DNA of 64,000 nt from Nonomuraea coxensis DSM 45129 (GCF_019397265.1 NZ_CP068985.1:744001-808000), one strand, 5' to 3'. Shown: positions 26,311 to 35,810, counted from the stretch's first letter. The notes: a model not told the origin generated them from the letters alone. Numbers and translations: made by a program.

Positions 26311-27405
26311 GACGACCTCGCCGGCGCCCGGCACGTCGCTCAGCGGGCGCGAGGACGGGCCGACGTAGTTGGCGCTGGGGCGGACCAGCCTGCCCGTGCG
26401 CTTCTGCTCCAGGATGTGCGCGGCCCAGCCGGCCGTGCGGGCGCAGGTGAACATCGCGGTGAACATGTGGGAGGGGACCTCGGCGAAGTCGAGCACCACG
26501 GCCGCCCAGTACTCGACGTTCGTCGCGAGCACCCGGTCGGGCTTGCGGGCGTGCAGCTCCTCCAGCGCGGCCTGCTCCAGCGCCGCGGCGACCTCGTACC
26601 GAGGGGCGTCGAGCTCCTTGGCGGTGCGGCGCAGCACGCGGGCCCGGGGGTCCTCCGCGCGGTAGACGCGGTGGCCGAAGCCCATGAGCCTGTTGCCCTT
26701 GTCGAGCTCGCTCTGCACGTACTTCTTGGCGTCGCCGAGCTGCTCGACGCCCTCGATCATGTGCAGCACGCGGGCGGGGGCGCCGCCGTGCAGGGGGCCC
26801 GACATGGCGCCCACGGCGCCGGAGAGCGCGGCGGCCACGTCGGCGCCGGTGGAGGCGATGACGCGGGCGGTGAACGTGGAGGCGTTCATGCCGTGCTCGG
26901 CGGCGGAGGTCCAGTAGGCGTCGATGGCCTTGACGTGCCTGGGATCAGGCTCACCGCGCCAGCGGATCATGAAACGCTCGACGATGCTGGCCGCCTCGTC
27001 GACCTTGCTCTCGGGGACCATCGGCAGGCCGAGACCACGGGCGGACTGCGCCACGAACGACAGCGCCATGACCGACGCGCGGGCGAGCTGGTCGCGGGCC
27101 TCGTCGTCGCTGATGTCGAGGAGCGGCTTGAAGCCATAGGCCGGAGCCAGCATGGCGAGCGCGCTCTGTACGTCTACGCGGATGTCACCGGAGTGGACAG
27201 GGATGGGGAACGGCTCCGCCGGGGGCAGGCCCGGCTGGAACGTGTTGTCGACCAGCAGGCCCCAAACGTGCCCGAAGGGGACACGGCCGACCAGCTCTTC
27301 GATGTCGACGCCCCGGTATCGAAGGGCGCCCCCTTCTTTGTCCGGTTCCGCGATCTCGGTCTCGAAAGCTACGACGCCTTCGAGCCCGGGTTTGAAGTCG
27401 GACAT
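26299..27405 (-). CDS. Citrate synthase (citrate synthase 2 / 2-methylcitrate synthase-like)
   Basis: A 368-residue enzyme condensing acetyl-CoA (or propionyl-CoA) with oxaloacetate. The catalytic His in GGAPARVLHMIE follows SGPLHGG, MGFGHRVYRAEDPRARVL carries the second His and Arg residues, and VEYWAAVVLDFAEVP the catalytic Asp. The short length and FETEIAEPDKEGGALRYRGV start match the actinobacterial second citrate synthase (CitA type). The AGGGAGG ribosome site precedes the ATG. It is divergent from pdxH. Confidence 0.92.
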   Translation of the reverse strand: MSDFKPGLEGVVAFETEIAEPDKEGGALRYRGVDIEELVGRVPFGHVWGLLVDNTFQPGLPPAEPFPIPVHSGDIRVDVQSALAMLAPAYGFKPLLDISDDEARDQLARASVMALSFVAQSARGLGLPMVPESKVDEAASIVERFMIRWRGEPDPRHVKAIDAYWTSAAEHGMNASTFTARVIASTGADVAAALSGAVGAMSGPLHGGAPARVLHMIEGVEQLGDAKKYVQSELDKGNRLMGFGHRVYRAEDPRARVLRRTAKELDAPRYEVAAALEQAALEELHARKPDRVLATNVEYWAAVVLDFAEVPSHMFTAMFTCARTAGWAAHILEQKRTGRLVRPSANYVGPSSRPLSDVPGAGEVVGKL

Positions 27406-27587
27406 ACTCGGCCGCCTCCCTTTCTGCCATGTTCCGGCAATGCAAAGCCTTGATGTCGAGATACCGGCGGGTCAATTTAACCCCCTCCCAGCTCGTGCTC
27501 GGTCTCCGGACCCGCCGAAGCGCCAAAGCCGCTGGTGGGGAGCGGTGTAGTGGGATCTACCACACGAGCGCGCAACAATACCGTCTC

Positions 27588-28241
27588 GTGGATGCCACCC
27601 CGCGCCCGCCCTCGCTGGCAGGGCTCCGACGCACGTACGAGGGCGAGCCGCTGCTCGAAGCCGATCTCGCCGCCGACCCGATCAACCAGTTCACGCTCTG
27701 GTTCCAGGAGGCCGCCGCCGCCGGCGTCCCGGAGCCCAACGCCATGGTGCTCGCCACCGCCTCGGCGGGCGGCCGGCCGAGCGCCCGCATCGTCCTGCTC
27801 AAGGGCTACGACGAGCGCGGTTTCGTCTTCTACACCAACTACGAGTCCCGTAAGGGCCGCGACCTGGCCGAGAACGCCCGCGCGTCCCTGCTGTTCCCCT
27901 GGCACGCCATCCGCCGCCAGGTCCGCGTGGACGGCACCGTGAGCCGCCTCTCCCACGAGGAGTCGGCCGAATACTTCAACTCCCGCCCGTACGGCTCCCG
28001 CATCGGCGCGTGGGCGTCGCGGCAGTCGGCCGTCGTACGCTCCCGTGACGAGCTGGACGCCCGCTACGAGAAGCTGGCGGCGCGCTGGCCGGAGGATCCG
28101 CCGGTGCCCGACTTCTGGGGCGGCTTCCGGGTCCAGCCGGTCGAGATGGAGTTCTGGCAGGGGCAGCTCGACCGGATGCACGACCGGCTCCGCTACCGGC
28201 GGACACCACCCGGATGGGTTTTGGAGAGACTTGCGCCTTAA
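27588..28241 (+). CDS. pdxH: Pyridoxamine 5'-phosphate oxidase
   Basis: A 217-residue FMN enzyme that makes pyridoxal phosphate. Family motifs are LRRTYEGEPLLEADLAADP, SARIVLLKGYDERGFVFYTN (FMN and substrate binding), SRKGRDLAENARASLLFPW, RQVRVDGTVSRLS, SRPYGSRIGAWASRQS and the C-terminal W-x-x-x-R-L-x-P. GTG 27588 was chosen because the family homology begins right there, although the frame is open far upstream. There is no Shine-Dalgarno site, and CAATAC just upstream could be a -10 box, so the mRNA may be leaderless. Confidence 0.95.
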   Translation: MDATPRPPSLAGLRRTYEGEPLLEADLAADPINQFTLWFQEAAAAGVPEPNAMVLATASAGGRPSARIVLLKGYDERGFVFYTNYESRKGRDLAENARASLLFPWHAIRRQVRVDGTVSRLSHEESAEYFNSRPYGSRIGAWASRQSAVVRSRDELDARYEKLAARWPEDPPVPDFWGGFRVQPVEMEFWQGQLDRMHDRLRYRRTPPGWVLERLAP

Positions 28242-28251
28242 TGTTCGGTAA

Positions 28252-29508
28252 GTGGCTCTCGGGGACTTGATCAAGCGTCATCTGGTGGACACCCGGCCGC
28301 TCGGCGTGCCCGCCTACCGGCGGATCTGGCTCGGCCAGGCGGTCTCCCACGTGGGGGTCGGGGTCACCGTCGTCGCGGTCAGCAAGCAGGTCTACGACAT
28401 CACCGGGTCCTCGCTCTGGGTCGGGCTGCTCGGACTGGCCAACCTGGTCCCGCTCGTCGTCTTCGGACTGTGGGGCGGGGCCGTGGCCGACGCCGTGGAC
28501 CGGCGCAAGCTGCTGCTCGCCGGATCGGCCGTGGCCTGGACGGCGACGCTGTTCATCCTCGTCCAGGCGCTGATCGGGCTCAGCAATGTCTACGTGATCT
28601 TCGCCGCGGTCGCGGTGAACGCCACCGGGTTCGCCATCACCGGGCCGACCCGGGGCGCGATCATCCCGAGGATCCTGCGGCCGCAGCTGGTCCCCGCCGC
28701 CAACGCGCTCAACTCGCTGGTCTACAGCATCGGCGCGGTCATCGGGCCGATGGTCGGCGGGCTGCTGCTCGCCGGCGGCGGCTACGCGGCCGCGTACGCG
28801 GTGGACGCCCTGCTGTTCACCGCCGGCCTCTACGCGGCCTTCAAGCTGCCCGCGCTGCCCCCGCTGGGCGAGGTGACCCGGCCGGGCGCGCGAGCGGTGC
28901 TGGAGGGGCTCGCCTTCATCATGCGCAGCCCCGTGCTGCTCATGTCGTTCGTCGTGGACATCATCGCCATGGTCTTCGCCCTGCCCAGGGCGCTCTTCCC
29001 CGAGGCGGCCGACCAGTGGTTCGGCGGCTCGGCGCTCGCGCTCGGCTGGCTCAACGCGGCCATGGCCATCGGCTCCGTCGTCGGCGCGCTGTTCTCCGGC
29101 TGGGTCGGCCGGGTGCGGCGGCAGGGCGTCGCGCTGGTCGTCGTCATCGCCGTGTGGGGGCTCGCCGTCGCCGCCGCGGGGATGACCGGGAACCTGTGGC
29201 TAGTGGTGACGTTCATGGCCGTCGGCGGCATGGCCGACGTGATCTCCTCGGTGTGGCGGCAGTCGATCCTCCAGCTCTACGCGCCTGACGAGATGCGGGG
29301 GCGGATGCAGGGCGCGTTCATGGTGGTCGTGGCCGGCGGGCCGCGCCTCGGCGACCTGCGGGCCGGCGCCACCGCCACGATGATCGGGCTGAGCGGCGCC
29401 TGGGTGGGCGGCGGCCTCGCCTGCGCGGCCGTGGTGCTCGTCGTCGGGCTGTCGGTCGCGGGGTTCCGCAACTACCGCGCGGACCTGGTGGCCGAACGGG
29501 CGGGCTAG
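28252..29508 (+). CDS. MFS exporter, EntS-like
   Basis: A 418-residue transporter with about 12 TM segments. [20 protein letters not shown] near the N-terminus, [14 protein letters not shown] (MFS motif A, about 75-88) and [12 protein letters not shown] fit the MFS_3 group that includes the enterobactin exporter EntS and multidrug exporters. GTG 28252 lies 11 bases past the pdxH stop, so the two are probably co-transcribed. The cargo is unknown; the DtxR-type regulator gene 570 bp beyond its end hints weakly at iron. Confidence 0.85.
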   Translation: MALGDLIKRHLVDTRPLGVPAYRRIWLGQAVSHVGVGVTVVAVSKQVYDITGSSLWVGLLGLANLVPLVVFGLWGGAVADAVDRRKLLLAGSAVAWTATLFILVQALIGLSNVYVIFAAVAVNATGFAITGPTRGAIIPRILRPQLVPAANALNSLVYSIGAVIGPMVGGLLLAGGGYAAAYAVDALLFTAGLYAAFKLPALPPLGEVTRPGARAVLEGLAFIMRSPVLLMSFVVDIIAMVFALPRALFPEAADQWFGGSALALGWLNAAMAIGSVVGALFSGWVGRVRRQGVALVVVIAVWGLAVAAAGMTGNLWLVVTFMAVGGMADVISSVWRQSILQLYAPDEMRGRMQGAFMVVVAGGPRLGDLRAGATATMIGLSGAWVGGGLACAAVVLVVGLSVAGFRNYRADLVAERAG

Positions 29509-29974
29509 CGGGCCCTCGCCGCCGCCTGGAGGTCGGACAGGAAGCCCGCGTACGCGGCGTCCCTGTCAGGGACGCGCAGCACGGCGGACGGGTGGATGGT
29601 CGCCACCGCCAGCCGGTCGCCGAGCGGCACCACCTCGCCCCGGTGCCGCGTCACCCTGAACGCGGCCCCGAGCAGCGAGCGCGCCGCCGTCGCGCCGAGC
29701 ACCACGACCACGCGCGGCTCCACGGCCTCCAGCTCGGCCTCCAGCCACGGCCGGCAGGCCCCACGAACGGGTGCCCCTGCCGGTCCTCCTGGTCGCCGGG
29801 CTGCTCGCCCACGAGCATGAAGGCCGCCTTCCCCTTGCCCTCGCCGAACACCGTCTGCGTCGCGTCGCGGTAGAGGCCGCAGCCCTCGCAGCGGGCCGCC
29901 GCGTCACGCAGCGAGACGAGGTCGTGCCGCTCGGGAAGGAAGTCGGCTGCGCCGTTGTTGCCGTCCTTGAGCAT
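29505..29974 (-). pseudogene. UdgX-type uracil-DNA glycosylase, broken by an internal deletion with frameshift
   Basis: Two frames on the minus strand together look like one UdgX gene with its middle missing. The first part (from ATG 29974) runs through [18 protein letters not shown] (Fe-S cysteines) and [18 protein letters not shown] to PAGR. At about base 29757 the frame shifts into [20 protein letters not shown], continuing to FRVTRHRG and [10 protein letters not shown] and the stop at 29505. The roughly 60 residues normally between, including the NAVKHFKF and KRRIH segments that form the uracil-linking loop, are absent. The junction reads equally well as GPAG in one frame and ACRP in the other, implying deletion at short direct repeats. 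Assembly collapse is the alternative. Confidence 0.8.
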
Positions 29975-30079
29975 CGTCGGTCGTTCTCCCCATAAGGTTC
30001 CCTGCGTGACCCACGTGCCCGAGGCGGACGGGCTCAGTCCCCGCCACGACCGACGTAACATTCAGTTGGGAGGACTGCC

Positions 30080-30787
30080 TTGACCGCACACGGCCTGATC
30101 GACACGACGGAGATGTACCTCCGCACGATTTACGAGCTCGAGGAAGAGGGCATCGTCCCGCTGCGCGCCCGCATCGCCGAGCGCCTGCAGCAGAGCGGCC
30201 CCACGGTGAGCCAGACCGTCGCCCGCATGGAGCGCGACGGCCTCGTCCGGGTCGAGGGCGACCGCCACCTCGCCATGACCGACCTGGGCCGCCAGCTCGC
30301 CACCCGGGTGATGCGCAAGCACCGCCTCGCCGAGTGCCTGCTCACCCAGGTCATCGGCCTGCCGTGGGAAGAGGTCCACGTCGAGGCGTGCCGCTGGGAG
30401 CACGTGATGTCGGAGTCGGTCGAGGCCCGGCTGGTGACCCTGCTCGACAATCCCACCGTCTGCCCGCACGGCAACCCCATCCCCGGCCTCGCGGAGCTCG
30501 GCGCCAAGGAGCCCGCGGAGGCCGCTCCCGACGGGCTCACGTCGATGTCCGACATCGCGGTGGGTTCGAGGGACGTGCCCGTGGTGGTGCGGCGAATTAG
30601 CGAACAAGTGCAAAGTGATCCCGCTGTGATGCTTAAACTCAAGCAAGTTGGGATACAACCCGGACGCGAGGTGACGCTCGCGGCGAGCGACGACGGTGTG
30701 CGGGTGACAGGTGACGGTGACGCGAACGACAATCCCGCGGAGCTTCCGCGCGATGTTGCCGCGCACGTTTTTGTCTCCAAGCGCTGA
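30080..30787 (+). CDS. DtxR/IdeR-family metal-dependent repressor
   Basis: A 235-residue regulator. The N-terminal winged helix (EMYLRTIYELEEEGIVPLRA, then QQSGPTVSQTVARMERDGLV) is followed by the dimer/metal region (MRKHRLAECLLTQVIGLPWE, with VHVEACRWEHVMSESVEARL holding the Cys, His and Glu ligands at about 104-118) and an SH3-like C-terminal FeoA fold. All metal ligands appear present, so it should sense Fe2+ or Mn2+. The start is TTG 30080, 7 bases after a GGGAGG site. Confidence 0.93.
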   Translation: MTAHGLIDTTEMYLRTIYELEEEGIVPLRARIAERLQQSGPTVSQTVARMERDGLVRVEGDRHLAMTDLGRQLATRVMRKHRLAECLLTQVIGLPWEEVHVEACRWEHVMSESVEARLVTLLDNPTVCPHGNPIPGLAELGAKEPAEAAPDGLTSMSDIAVGSRDVPVVVRRISEQVQSDPAVMLKLKQVGIQPGREVTLAASDDGVRVTGDGDANDNPAELPRDVAAHVFVSKR

Positions 30788-30910
30788 CGTGCGCGCAGCG
30801 GCTTGGTTGAATCCCTTCTGGGAGGCCCTCCACTCTCCCCAGACCAAGACTGTTGCAGGAGCGCTCGTGGTTCGCTGTGCATGCTCGCCACCCCGAGGAG
30901 TGGTCTTCGG

Positions 30911-33136
30911 ATGAAGCGTTGGGGGGATCTGTCGCAGGACGGGGTTGACCATCTCGCTGCCGGGTCCGTTCTCGACCATGCCGAGATGGCGGTGGTCGTC
31001 ACCGACCGTTTCAGCAACCTCCTCTACTGGAACCCCTTCGCCGAGAAGCTCTTCGGCCGGCCGGGCAGCGCGGCGACGCGGGACACCTCCGTCCTGTCCC
31101 TCGGGATCATGGAGAAGGACCACCCGCAGGCGATCGAGCTGGCCAAGCACGTGCTCAAGGGCGGGGTGTGGGAGGGCACCTTCGACGTCAAGCGCGGCGA
31201 CGGCACCATCGTCTACGTCCGCGCCCAGGCCGTGCCGCTGCGCCACACCTCCGGAGCCGTCACCGGCATCGTGATCACCGCCCGCGAGGCCCTGCGCAGC
31301 AACGAGCGCGAGAAGGACCGCTTCGGCCTGCTGGAGCGCATCGGCGAGCGGCTGGCCGGCTCCCTCTACGTCGAGGAGACGCTCAAGCGCGTCGCCGAGA
31401 TGCTCGTCCCGCAGTTCGCCGACCACTGCTTCATCGAGCTGATGGAGGGCGACCGCCTCGTCCGGCGGGTCGCGCAGCACGTGCAGGGGTGGACCCCGCC
31501 GTCGGGCACGTGGAAGCCGGTGGGCGCGGAGATCCGCTACCCCATCGGCCACTACGCCGACACCGCGCTGCGCCGCCAGGAGACCATCCTCGTCGAGGAC
31601 TTCGCCGGCAGCAGCTTCCCCGCGCCCAGCGAGGGCAGCGCCCGCCTGTGCGGCGAGATCGGCATGACCTCGGCCATCGTCGCCCCCCTGCTGGTGCGCG
31701 GCGAGACCCTGGGCCTGATGTACCTCGGCCTGTCCAACCTCACCGACCGCCGCAGCCCCCACTACGACGCCTTCGACCGTGACTTCGTCGGAGCCATCGC
31801 CACCCGGGTCGCGGTCGCGATCGACAACGCGCTGCTGTTCGAGGAGGAGCGCCACACCGCCGAGTCGTTCCAGAAATACCTGCTGCCGCGCGGCGCGCTG
31901 CCCCGTCTCGACGGCCTGCAGATCGCGGTGCGCTACTACCCGGCCGCTCCGCTGGCCTCCCACGGGCAGGGCATCCAGACCCAGGTCGGCGGCGACTGGT
32001 ACGACGTGATCCCGCTGTCGGCCGGCCGGGTCGGCATCGTCATCGGCGACGTCGAAGGCAGGGGCGCCAAGGCGGCGGCCGTCATGGGCCAGCTCAGGGC
32101 CGCCCTGCGGGCCTTCGCGCAGGACGACAAGTCGCCCGCCGACATCCTCGCCCGGCTCGACGAGTGGACCCGCATCATCGCCACCCCCGAGCAGGACGAC
32201 AACGGCGCCGACGTCAGCATCCCGCCCATCGTGACCTGCCAGTACCTCGTCTACGACGCCTGGTCGCGGCAACTGTCCTTCGCCAACGCCGGGCACGCCC
32301 CGCCGTTGCTGCTGCTCGACGGCCAGTGCGTGGAGCTCGACATCGAGGAGGTCGGCCAGCCGCTCGGCGTGCGCGCCAAGGGCCTGCACGCCGACCTGGT
32401 CTACAAGGAGGAGACGCGCACCCTCCCGCCGGGCGCGGCGCTGCTGCTCTACACCGACGGCCTGGTCGACCGGCGGCCCGGCCGCGACGGCCACCCGCCG
32501 AGCGACTCCGAGACGCTGGGCGTGCTCTGCGAGAAGCTGTCCAAGGTGTCCGACGCCGACGTCGAGCGCATCGCCGAGACCGCCACGGTCGCGGTGCCCG
32601 GCGAGATCGACGACGACATGGCGATCCTGGTGGTGCGCTCCAGCGACGTCGATCTCGACGTCGAGGAGCGCACGTTCCCCGCTCAGCCGATCATGGTCGG
32701 CGAGGCGCGGCGGATGGCCGGCGAGGCGTTCTCCGGCTGGAACGTGCCCGAGGAACGGGCCGAGCTGGCCTGCCTGCTGGTCTCCGAGGTGGTCACCAAC
32801 GTCGTGCTGCACGCCTCCACCGCGACCGTGCCGCGCCGGGAGCTGTCCGTGGACGGGCCGCCGCTGCCGTTCGAGGAGTCCTGGGACATGCCGGGCTTCG
32901 AGGACGAGGCGATCGGCGACAAGGAGTTCACGCTCCGGCTGCGCAGGGGCGAGGAAGCGGTCTGGGTCGAGGTGTTCGACCAGGACCTGCGCCTGCCGCG
33001 CATCCGCAGCGCGGGCGAGAACGACGAGGGCGGGCGCGGCCTCTACCTCGTCGACCAGCTTGCCCGGCGTTGGGGCTCGCGTCCTACCAAGGAAGGCAAA
33101 GCCGTCTGGTTCGAGATTCCCACCCGCGGCAGGTGA
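30911..33136 (+). CDS. PAS-GAF-PP2C (SpoIIE/RsbU) phosphatase with C-terminal HATPase (RsbW-like) domain
   Basis: A 741-residue soluble signalling protein. Order: a PAS domain (about 12-130, HAEMAVVVTDRFSNLLYWN), GAF (about 140-305), SpoIIE-type PP2C phosphatase (about 320-545, with GGDWYDVIPL, IGDVEGRGAKAA and LLYTDGLVDRR carrying metal-binding Asp/Gly) and an anti-sigma-type ATPase (about 570-740, ACLLVSEVVTNVVLHA N-box and RGLYLVDQLARRWG). Such proteins set the phosphorylation of a STAS partner; the STAS protein at 22242 is one candidate. ATG 30911 was chosen for the GAGGAG site and PAS position. Confidence 0.92.
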   Translation: MKRWGDLSQDGVDHLAAGSVLDHAEMAVVVTDRFSNLLYWNPFAEKLFGRPGSAATRDTSVLSLGIMEKDHPQAIELAKHVLKGGVWEGTFDVKRGDGTIVYVRAQAVPLRHTSGAVTGIVITAREALRSNEREKDRFGLLERIGERLAGSLYVEETLKRVAEMLVPQFADHCFIELMEGDRLVRRVAQHVQGWTPPSGTWKPVGAEIRYPIGHYADTALRRQETILVEDFAGSSFPAPSEGSARLCGEIGMTSAIVAPLLVRGETLGLMYLGLSNLTDRRSPHYDAFDRDFVGAIATRVAVAIDNALLFEEERHTAESFQKYLLPRGALPRLDGLQIAVRYYPAAPLASHGQGIQTQVGGDWYDVIPLSAGRVGIVIGDVEGRGAKAAAVMGQLRAALRAFAQDDKSPADILARLDEWTRIIATPEQDDNGADVSIPPIVTCQYLVYDAWSRQLSFANAGHAPPLLLLDGQCVELDIEEVGQPLGVRAKGLHADLVYKEETRTLPPGAALLLYTDGLVDRRPGRDGHPPSDSETLGVLCEKLSKVSDADVERIAETATVAVPGEIDDDMAILVVRSSDVDLDVEERTFPAQPIMVGEARRMAGEAFSGWNVPEERAELACLLVSEVVTNVVLHASTATVPRRELSVDGPPLPFEESWDMPGFEDEAIGDKEFTLRLRRGEEAVWVEVFDQDLRLPRIRSAGENDEGGRGLYLVDQLARRWGSRPTKEGKAVWFEIPTRGR

Positions 33137-33152
33137 GTGGTCTACTGGCGGG

Positions 33153-33923
33153 ATGGACCTGGCCTTCGAACGGCGGGGCACCGGCGCGCCGCTGATCCTC
33201 ATCCACGGCATCGGGCACCACTGGCAGGCCTGGCTGCCGGTGCTGGACCGGCTCGCCGCCGCCCGCACGGTGATCGCCGTCGATCTGCCCGGCTTCGGCG
33301 ACTCGCCGGGGCTGCCGGCGGGCACCCCGTACACACCGGAGTCGCTGGCGGACGCGGTCGCGTCGTTCTGCGCGACGCTCGGCATCCATGAGCCCGCCGT
33401 CGCGGGCAACTCGCTCGGCGGTTACCTCGCGCTCGAACTGGCCTCCCGCGGGGTCGTCAGCTCGGCCGTCGCGCTGTCGCCGGCCGGCTTCTGGAACCGC
33501 TCCGAGTTCCTGTACGCCCGCACGGTGCTGCGCGCGCTGCGCGCCACGGCCCGCGCCCTGCCGCCCGAGCAGGCCGCCCGCATGGCGGAGGAGCCCGCCT
33601 CGCGGGCCCTGTCCGCCGGGGTGCTGGTCGCCCACCCGGCCAGGCTGGAGCCCACGGCGCTGATCGCCGCCACGCAGGCACTCGCCGCCGCGCCCGGCTT
33701 CGACGAGACGCTCGCCTCCTTCGAGGGGCTCATGCCGCCCGCGCCGCCCAAGTCGCCGATCACGATCGCCTGGGGCGAGCACGACCGGCTGCTGCTGCGC
33801 AGGCAGGCGGTGCGCGCCGCCCGCTGGTCGGGGCAGCGGGTCAAGCTGATGAAAGGCTGCGGGCACGTCCCGATGAGCGACGACCCGGCCCTGGTGGCCC
33901 GGGTGATCCTGGACGCGATCTAG
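33153..33923 (+). CDS. Alpha/beta hydrolase
   Basis: A 256-residue alpha/beta hydrolase. The oxyanion HG motif is LILIHGIGHHWQAW (about 17-30), the nucleophile elbow is AGNSLGGYLALE (Ser at about 93), the acid is in WGEHDRLLLR (Asp about 213) and the catalytic His in KGCGHVPMSDDP (about 239). It probably cuts an ester or related bond; the substrate is unknown. ATG 33153 lies 16 bases past the preceding signalling gene. Confidence 0.9.
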   Translation: MDLAFERRGTGAPLILIHGIGHHWQAWLPVLDRLAAARTVIAVDLPGFGDSPGLPAGTPYTPESLADAVASFCATLGIHEPAVAGNSLGGYLALELASRGVVSSAVALSPAGFWNRSEFLYARTVLRALRATARALPPEQAARMAEEPASRALSAGVLVAHPARLEPTALIAATQALAAAPGFDETLASFEGLMPPAPPKSPITIAWGEHDRLLLRRQAVRAARWSGQRVKLMKGCGHVPMSDDPALVARVILDAI

Positions 33924-33953
33924 CTCCTTCCGCCGGGATAGCATCGCCACCCT

Positions 33954-34391
33954 ATGCACGACGACGACAAGGACATCGCCACCATCGAACGCGCGATGGT
34001 CGCCATCAGGCGCAGGCAGCGGCGGCGCGCCCTCGCCGCGGCCGACGGCGCGGGCCCCGAGCACGACGTCCTCGACGTCATCGAGGGCGCCCGCGAGCCG
34101 GTCACCGTGACCGCGGTGGCCGAGGCGCTGGGCGTGGACCAGCCGCGGGCGAGCCGCCTCGTGGCCGCGGCCGTGACGGGCGGCCTGGTGCAGCGCGAGG
34201 CCGACCAGGCCGACGGCCGGCGCTCGTACCTGGTGCTGACGGAGGCGGGGCGGGACGCGCTGGCCCGCGCGCACGAGAGCAGGCAGGCGAGCTTCGCCGC
34301 GGCCACGCGGACGTGGACGGCGGACGAGCGGGCGGAGTTCGCCCGGCTGCTCACCCGTTTCGTGGAAGGGCTGCGCCAGACCTCCGTCTAG
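33954..34391 (+). CDS. MarR-family transcriptional regulator
   Basis: A 145-residue regulator with a winged helix: VTVTAVAEALGVDQPRASRLVAAAVTGGL (recognition helix region, about 50-78), then VQREADQADGRRSYLVLTEAG, the MarR wing. The N-terminus is charged (HDDDKDIATIERAMVAIRRR). It follows the hydrolase by 30 bases. Its stop lies in a 12-bp tandem duplication (GACCTCCGTCTA twice), so a second in-frame stop copy follows. Ligand and targets unknown. Confidence 0.88.
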   Translation: MHDDDKDIATIERAMVAIRRRQRRRALAAADGAGPEHDVLDVIEGAREPVTVTAVAEALGVDQPRASRLVAAAVTGGLVQREADQADGRRSYLVLTEAGRDALARAHESRQASFAAATRTWTADERAEFARLLTRFVEGLRQTSV

Positions 34392-34399
34392 ACCTCCGT

Positions 34400-34564
34400 C
34401 TAGACCTTGGTCTGGCCCCAGACGAGCAGCATGGCGATGATGAACACGATCATCACGCCGGCGTAGCCCACGGCTCCCAGGCGGAAGGCCCGGCGCACCC
34501 GGTTGAGCAGCCAGGCGAACAGCAACGCCAGGAAGACCAGGAGGATCAGGCCGCCGAAGTCCAT
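34400..34564 (-). CDS. 54-residue small membrane protein
   Basis: A short frame on the minus strand encodes two hydrophobic helices (GGLILLVFLALLFAWLL at about 4-20 and VGYAGVMIVFIIAMLLVW at about 32-49) joined by a basic loop NRVRRAFRLG. It ends in QTKV. A GGGAGG sequence lies unusually close to the ATG. The hydrophobic pattern and codon use argue that it is real. It is convergent with the MarR gene and 54 bp upstream of the region before the acyl-CoA dehydrogenase stop. No family recognised. Confidence 0.6.
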   Translation of the reverse strand: MDFGGLILLVFLALLFAWLLNRVRRAFRLGAVGYAGVMIVFIIAMLLVWGQTKV

Positions 34565-34618
34565 GCCTCCCAGTATGGGGCGCGGGGCCGGTGCGCGCGC
34601 GGCCCCGCGGGGTTCCGG

Positions 34619-35764
34619 TCAGAAATCGAAGGACCGGCCGATGATCTCCTTCATGATCTCGGTGGTGCCGCCGTAGATCGTCTGCACCCGGCTGTCCAGC
34701 CAGGCCCGCGCCACGGGGTACTCGGTCATGTAGCCGTAGCCGCCGTGGAGCTGGAGGCAGCGGTCGATGACCTTGTTCTGCAGCTCGGTGGTCCACCACT
34801 TGGCCTTGGCCGCGTCCACCGCCGTGAGCTTGCCGGCGTTGAGCGCGCGGATGCACGTGTCGACGTAGGTGCGGGCGATGTCGGTCTCGGTCGCCAGCTC
34901 GGCCAGGACGAACCGGGTGTTCTGGAACGAGCCGATGTTGCGGCCGAAGGCCTGGCGGGACCTGCAGTACTCGACGGTCTGCTCCAGCACCGACTCCGCC
35001 GAGGCCACCGCCGCCACGGCGATCGACAGGCGCTCCTGGGGCAGGTTGTGCATGAGCTGGAAGAAGCCCTCGCCCTCGTTCGGGCCGAGGCGGTTGGCGA
35101 CGGGGACCCGCACGTTCTCGAAGAACAGCTCGGCGGTGTCCTGGGCCTTCATGCCGACCTTGTCCAGGTTGCGCCCGCGCTGGAAGCCTTCCGTGCCCCG
35201 CTCGACCACGATCAGCGTCGTGCCCCTGGCCCTCGCCGCCGGATCGGTCTTGGTGACGACGACCACCAGGTCGGCGTTGATGCCGTTGGTGATGAAGGTC
35301 TTCTGGCCGTTGATGACGTAGTGGTCGCCCTCGCGGACCGCGGTCGTCCTGATGCCCTGAAGGTCGCTGCCCGCGCCCGGCTCGCTCATCGCGATCGCGG
35401 TGATCAGCTCGCCGCTCACGAAGCCGGGCAGCCAGCGCTGCTTCTGCTCGTCGTTCGTGAGGTCCACGACGTACGGGGCCATGACGTCGTTGTGCAACGA
35501 GAACCCGAGGCCGGACGCGCCGTGCCGGATGATCTCCTCGACGATCACCGCGTTGTAGCGGAAGTCCTTGACGCCCGCGCCGCCGTACTCCTCGGGCACC
35601 GAGAACCCGAACATCCCCAGCTCGCCGGCCTGTTTCCAGACCTCGCGCGGGACGATGCCCTCCTTCTCCCACCGCGCGTGATGCGGCACCACCTCGCGGG
35701 CCAGGAACTCGCGCACCGTCTCACGGAAGAGCAGGTGCTCCTCATCGAAAAGATCTCTCTCCAT
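34619..35764 (-). CDS. Acyl-CoA dehydrogenase
   Basis: A 381-residue flavoenzyme for alpha,beta-dehydrogenation of acyl-CoA. Motifs: FGFSVPEEYGG, AIAMSEPGAGSDLQGIRT (FAD and substrate loop), FITNGINADLVVVV, and near the C-terminus RCLQLHGGYGYMTEYPVAR and QTIYGGTTEIMKEIIGRSF, whose TIYGGTTEI segment normally bears the catalytic-loop region. The position of the usual catalytic Glu is filled as in long-chain or isovaleryl types and could not be fixed by eye. Start ATG 35764 follows GGAGGTGGC. An IS element lies directly upstream. Confidence 0.9.
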   Translation of the reverse strand: MERDLFDEEHLLFRETVREFLAREVVPHHARWEKEGIVPREVWKQAGELGMFGFSVPEEYGGAGVKDFRYNAVIVEEIIRHGASGLGFSLHNDVMAPYVVDLTNDEQKQRWLPGFVSGELITAIAMSEPGAGSDLQGIRTTAVREGDHYVINGQKTFITNGINADLVVVVTKTDPAARARGTTLIVVERGTEGFQRGRNLDKVGMKAQDTAELFFENVRVPVANRLGPNEGEGFFQLMHNLPQERLSIAVAAVASAESVLEQTVEYCRSRQAFGRNIGSFQNTRFVLAELATETDIARTYVDTCIRALNAGKLTAVDAAKAKWWTTELQNKVIDRCLQLHGGYGYMTEYPVARAWLDSRVQTIYGGTTEIMKEIIGRSFDF

Positions 35765-35810
35765 ATGCCACCTCCAGAACAGGATTCTGTCACCGAAGGT
35801 TCGCAGAATG

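Noticed and set aside
30062..33409. A 1115-codon minus-strand open frame across the DtxR and PP2C genes
   Set aside because: Low-complexity translation, no ribosome site, and the plus strand holds two well-defined proteins.
33084..35672. An 862-codon minus-strand open frame over the hydrolase, MarR and dehydrogenase genes
   Set aside because: Only a different minus-strand frame encodes the dehydrogenase; this one is an out-of-frame shadow of repeats of Arg and Gly.
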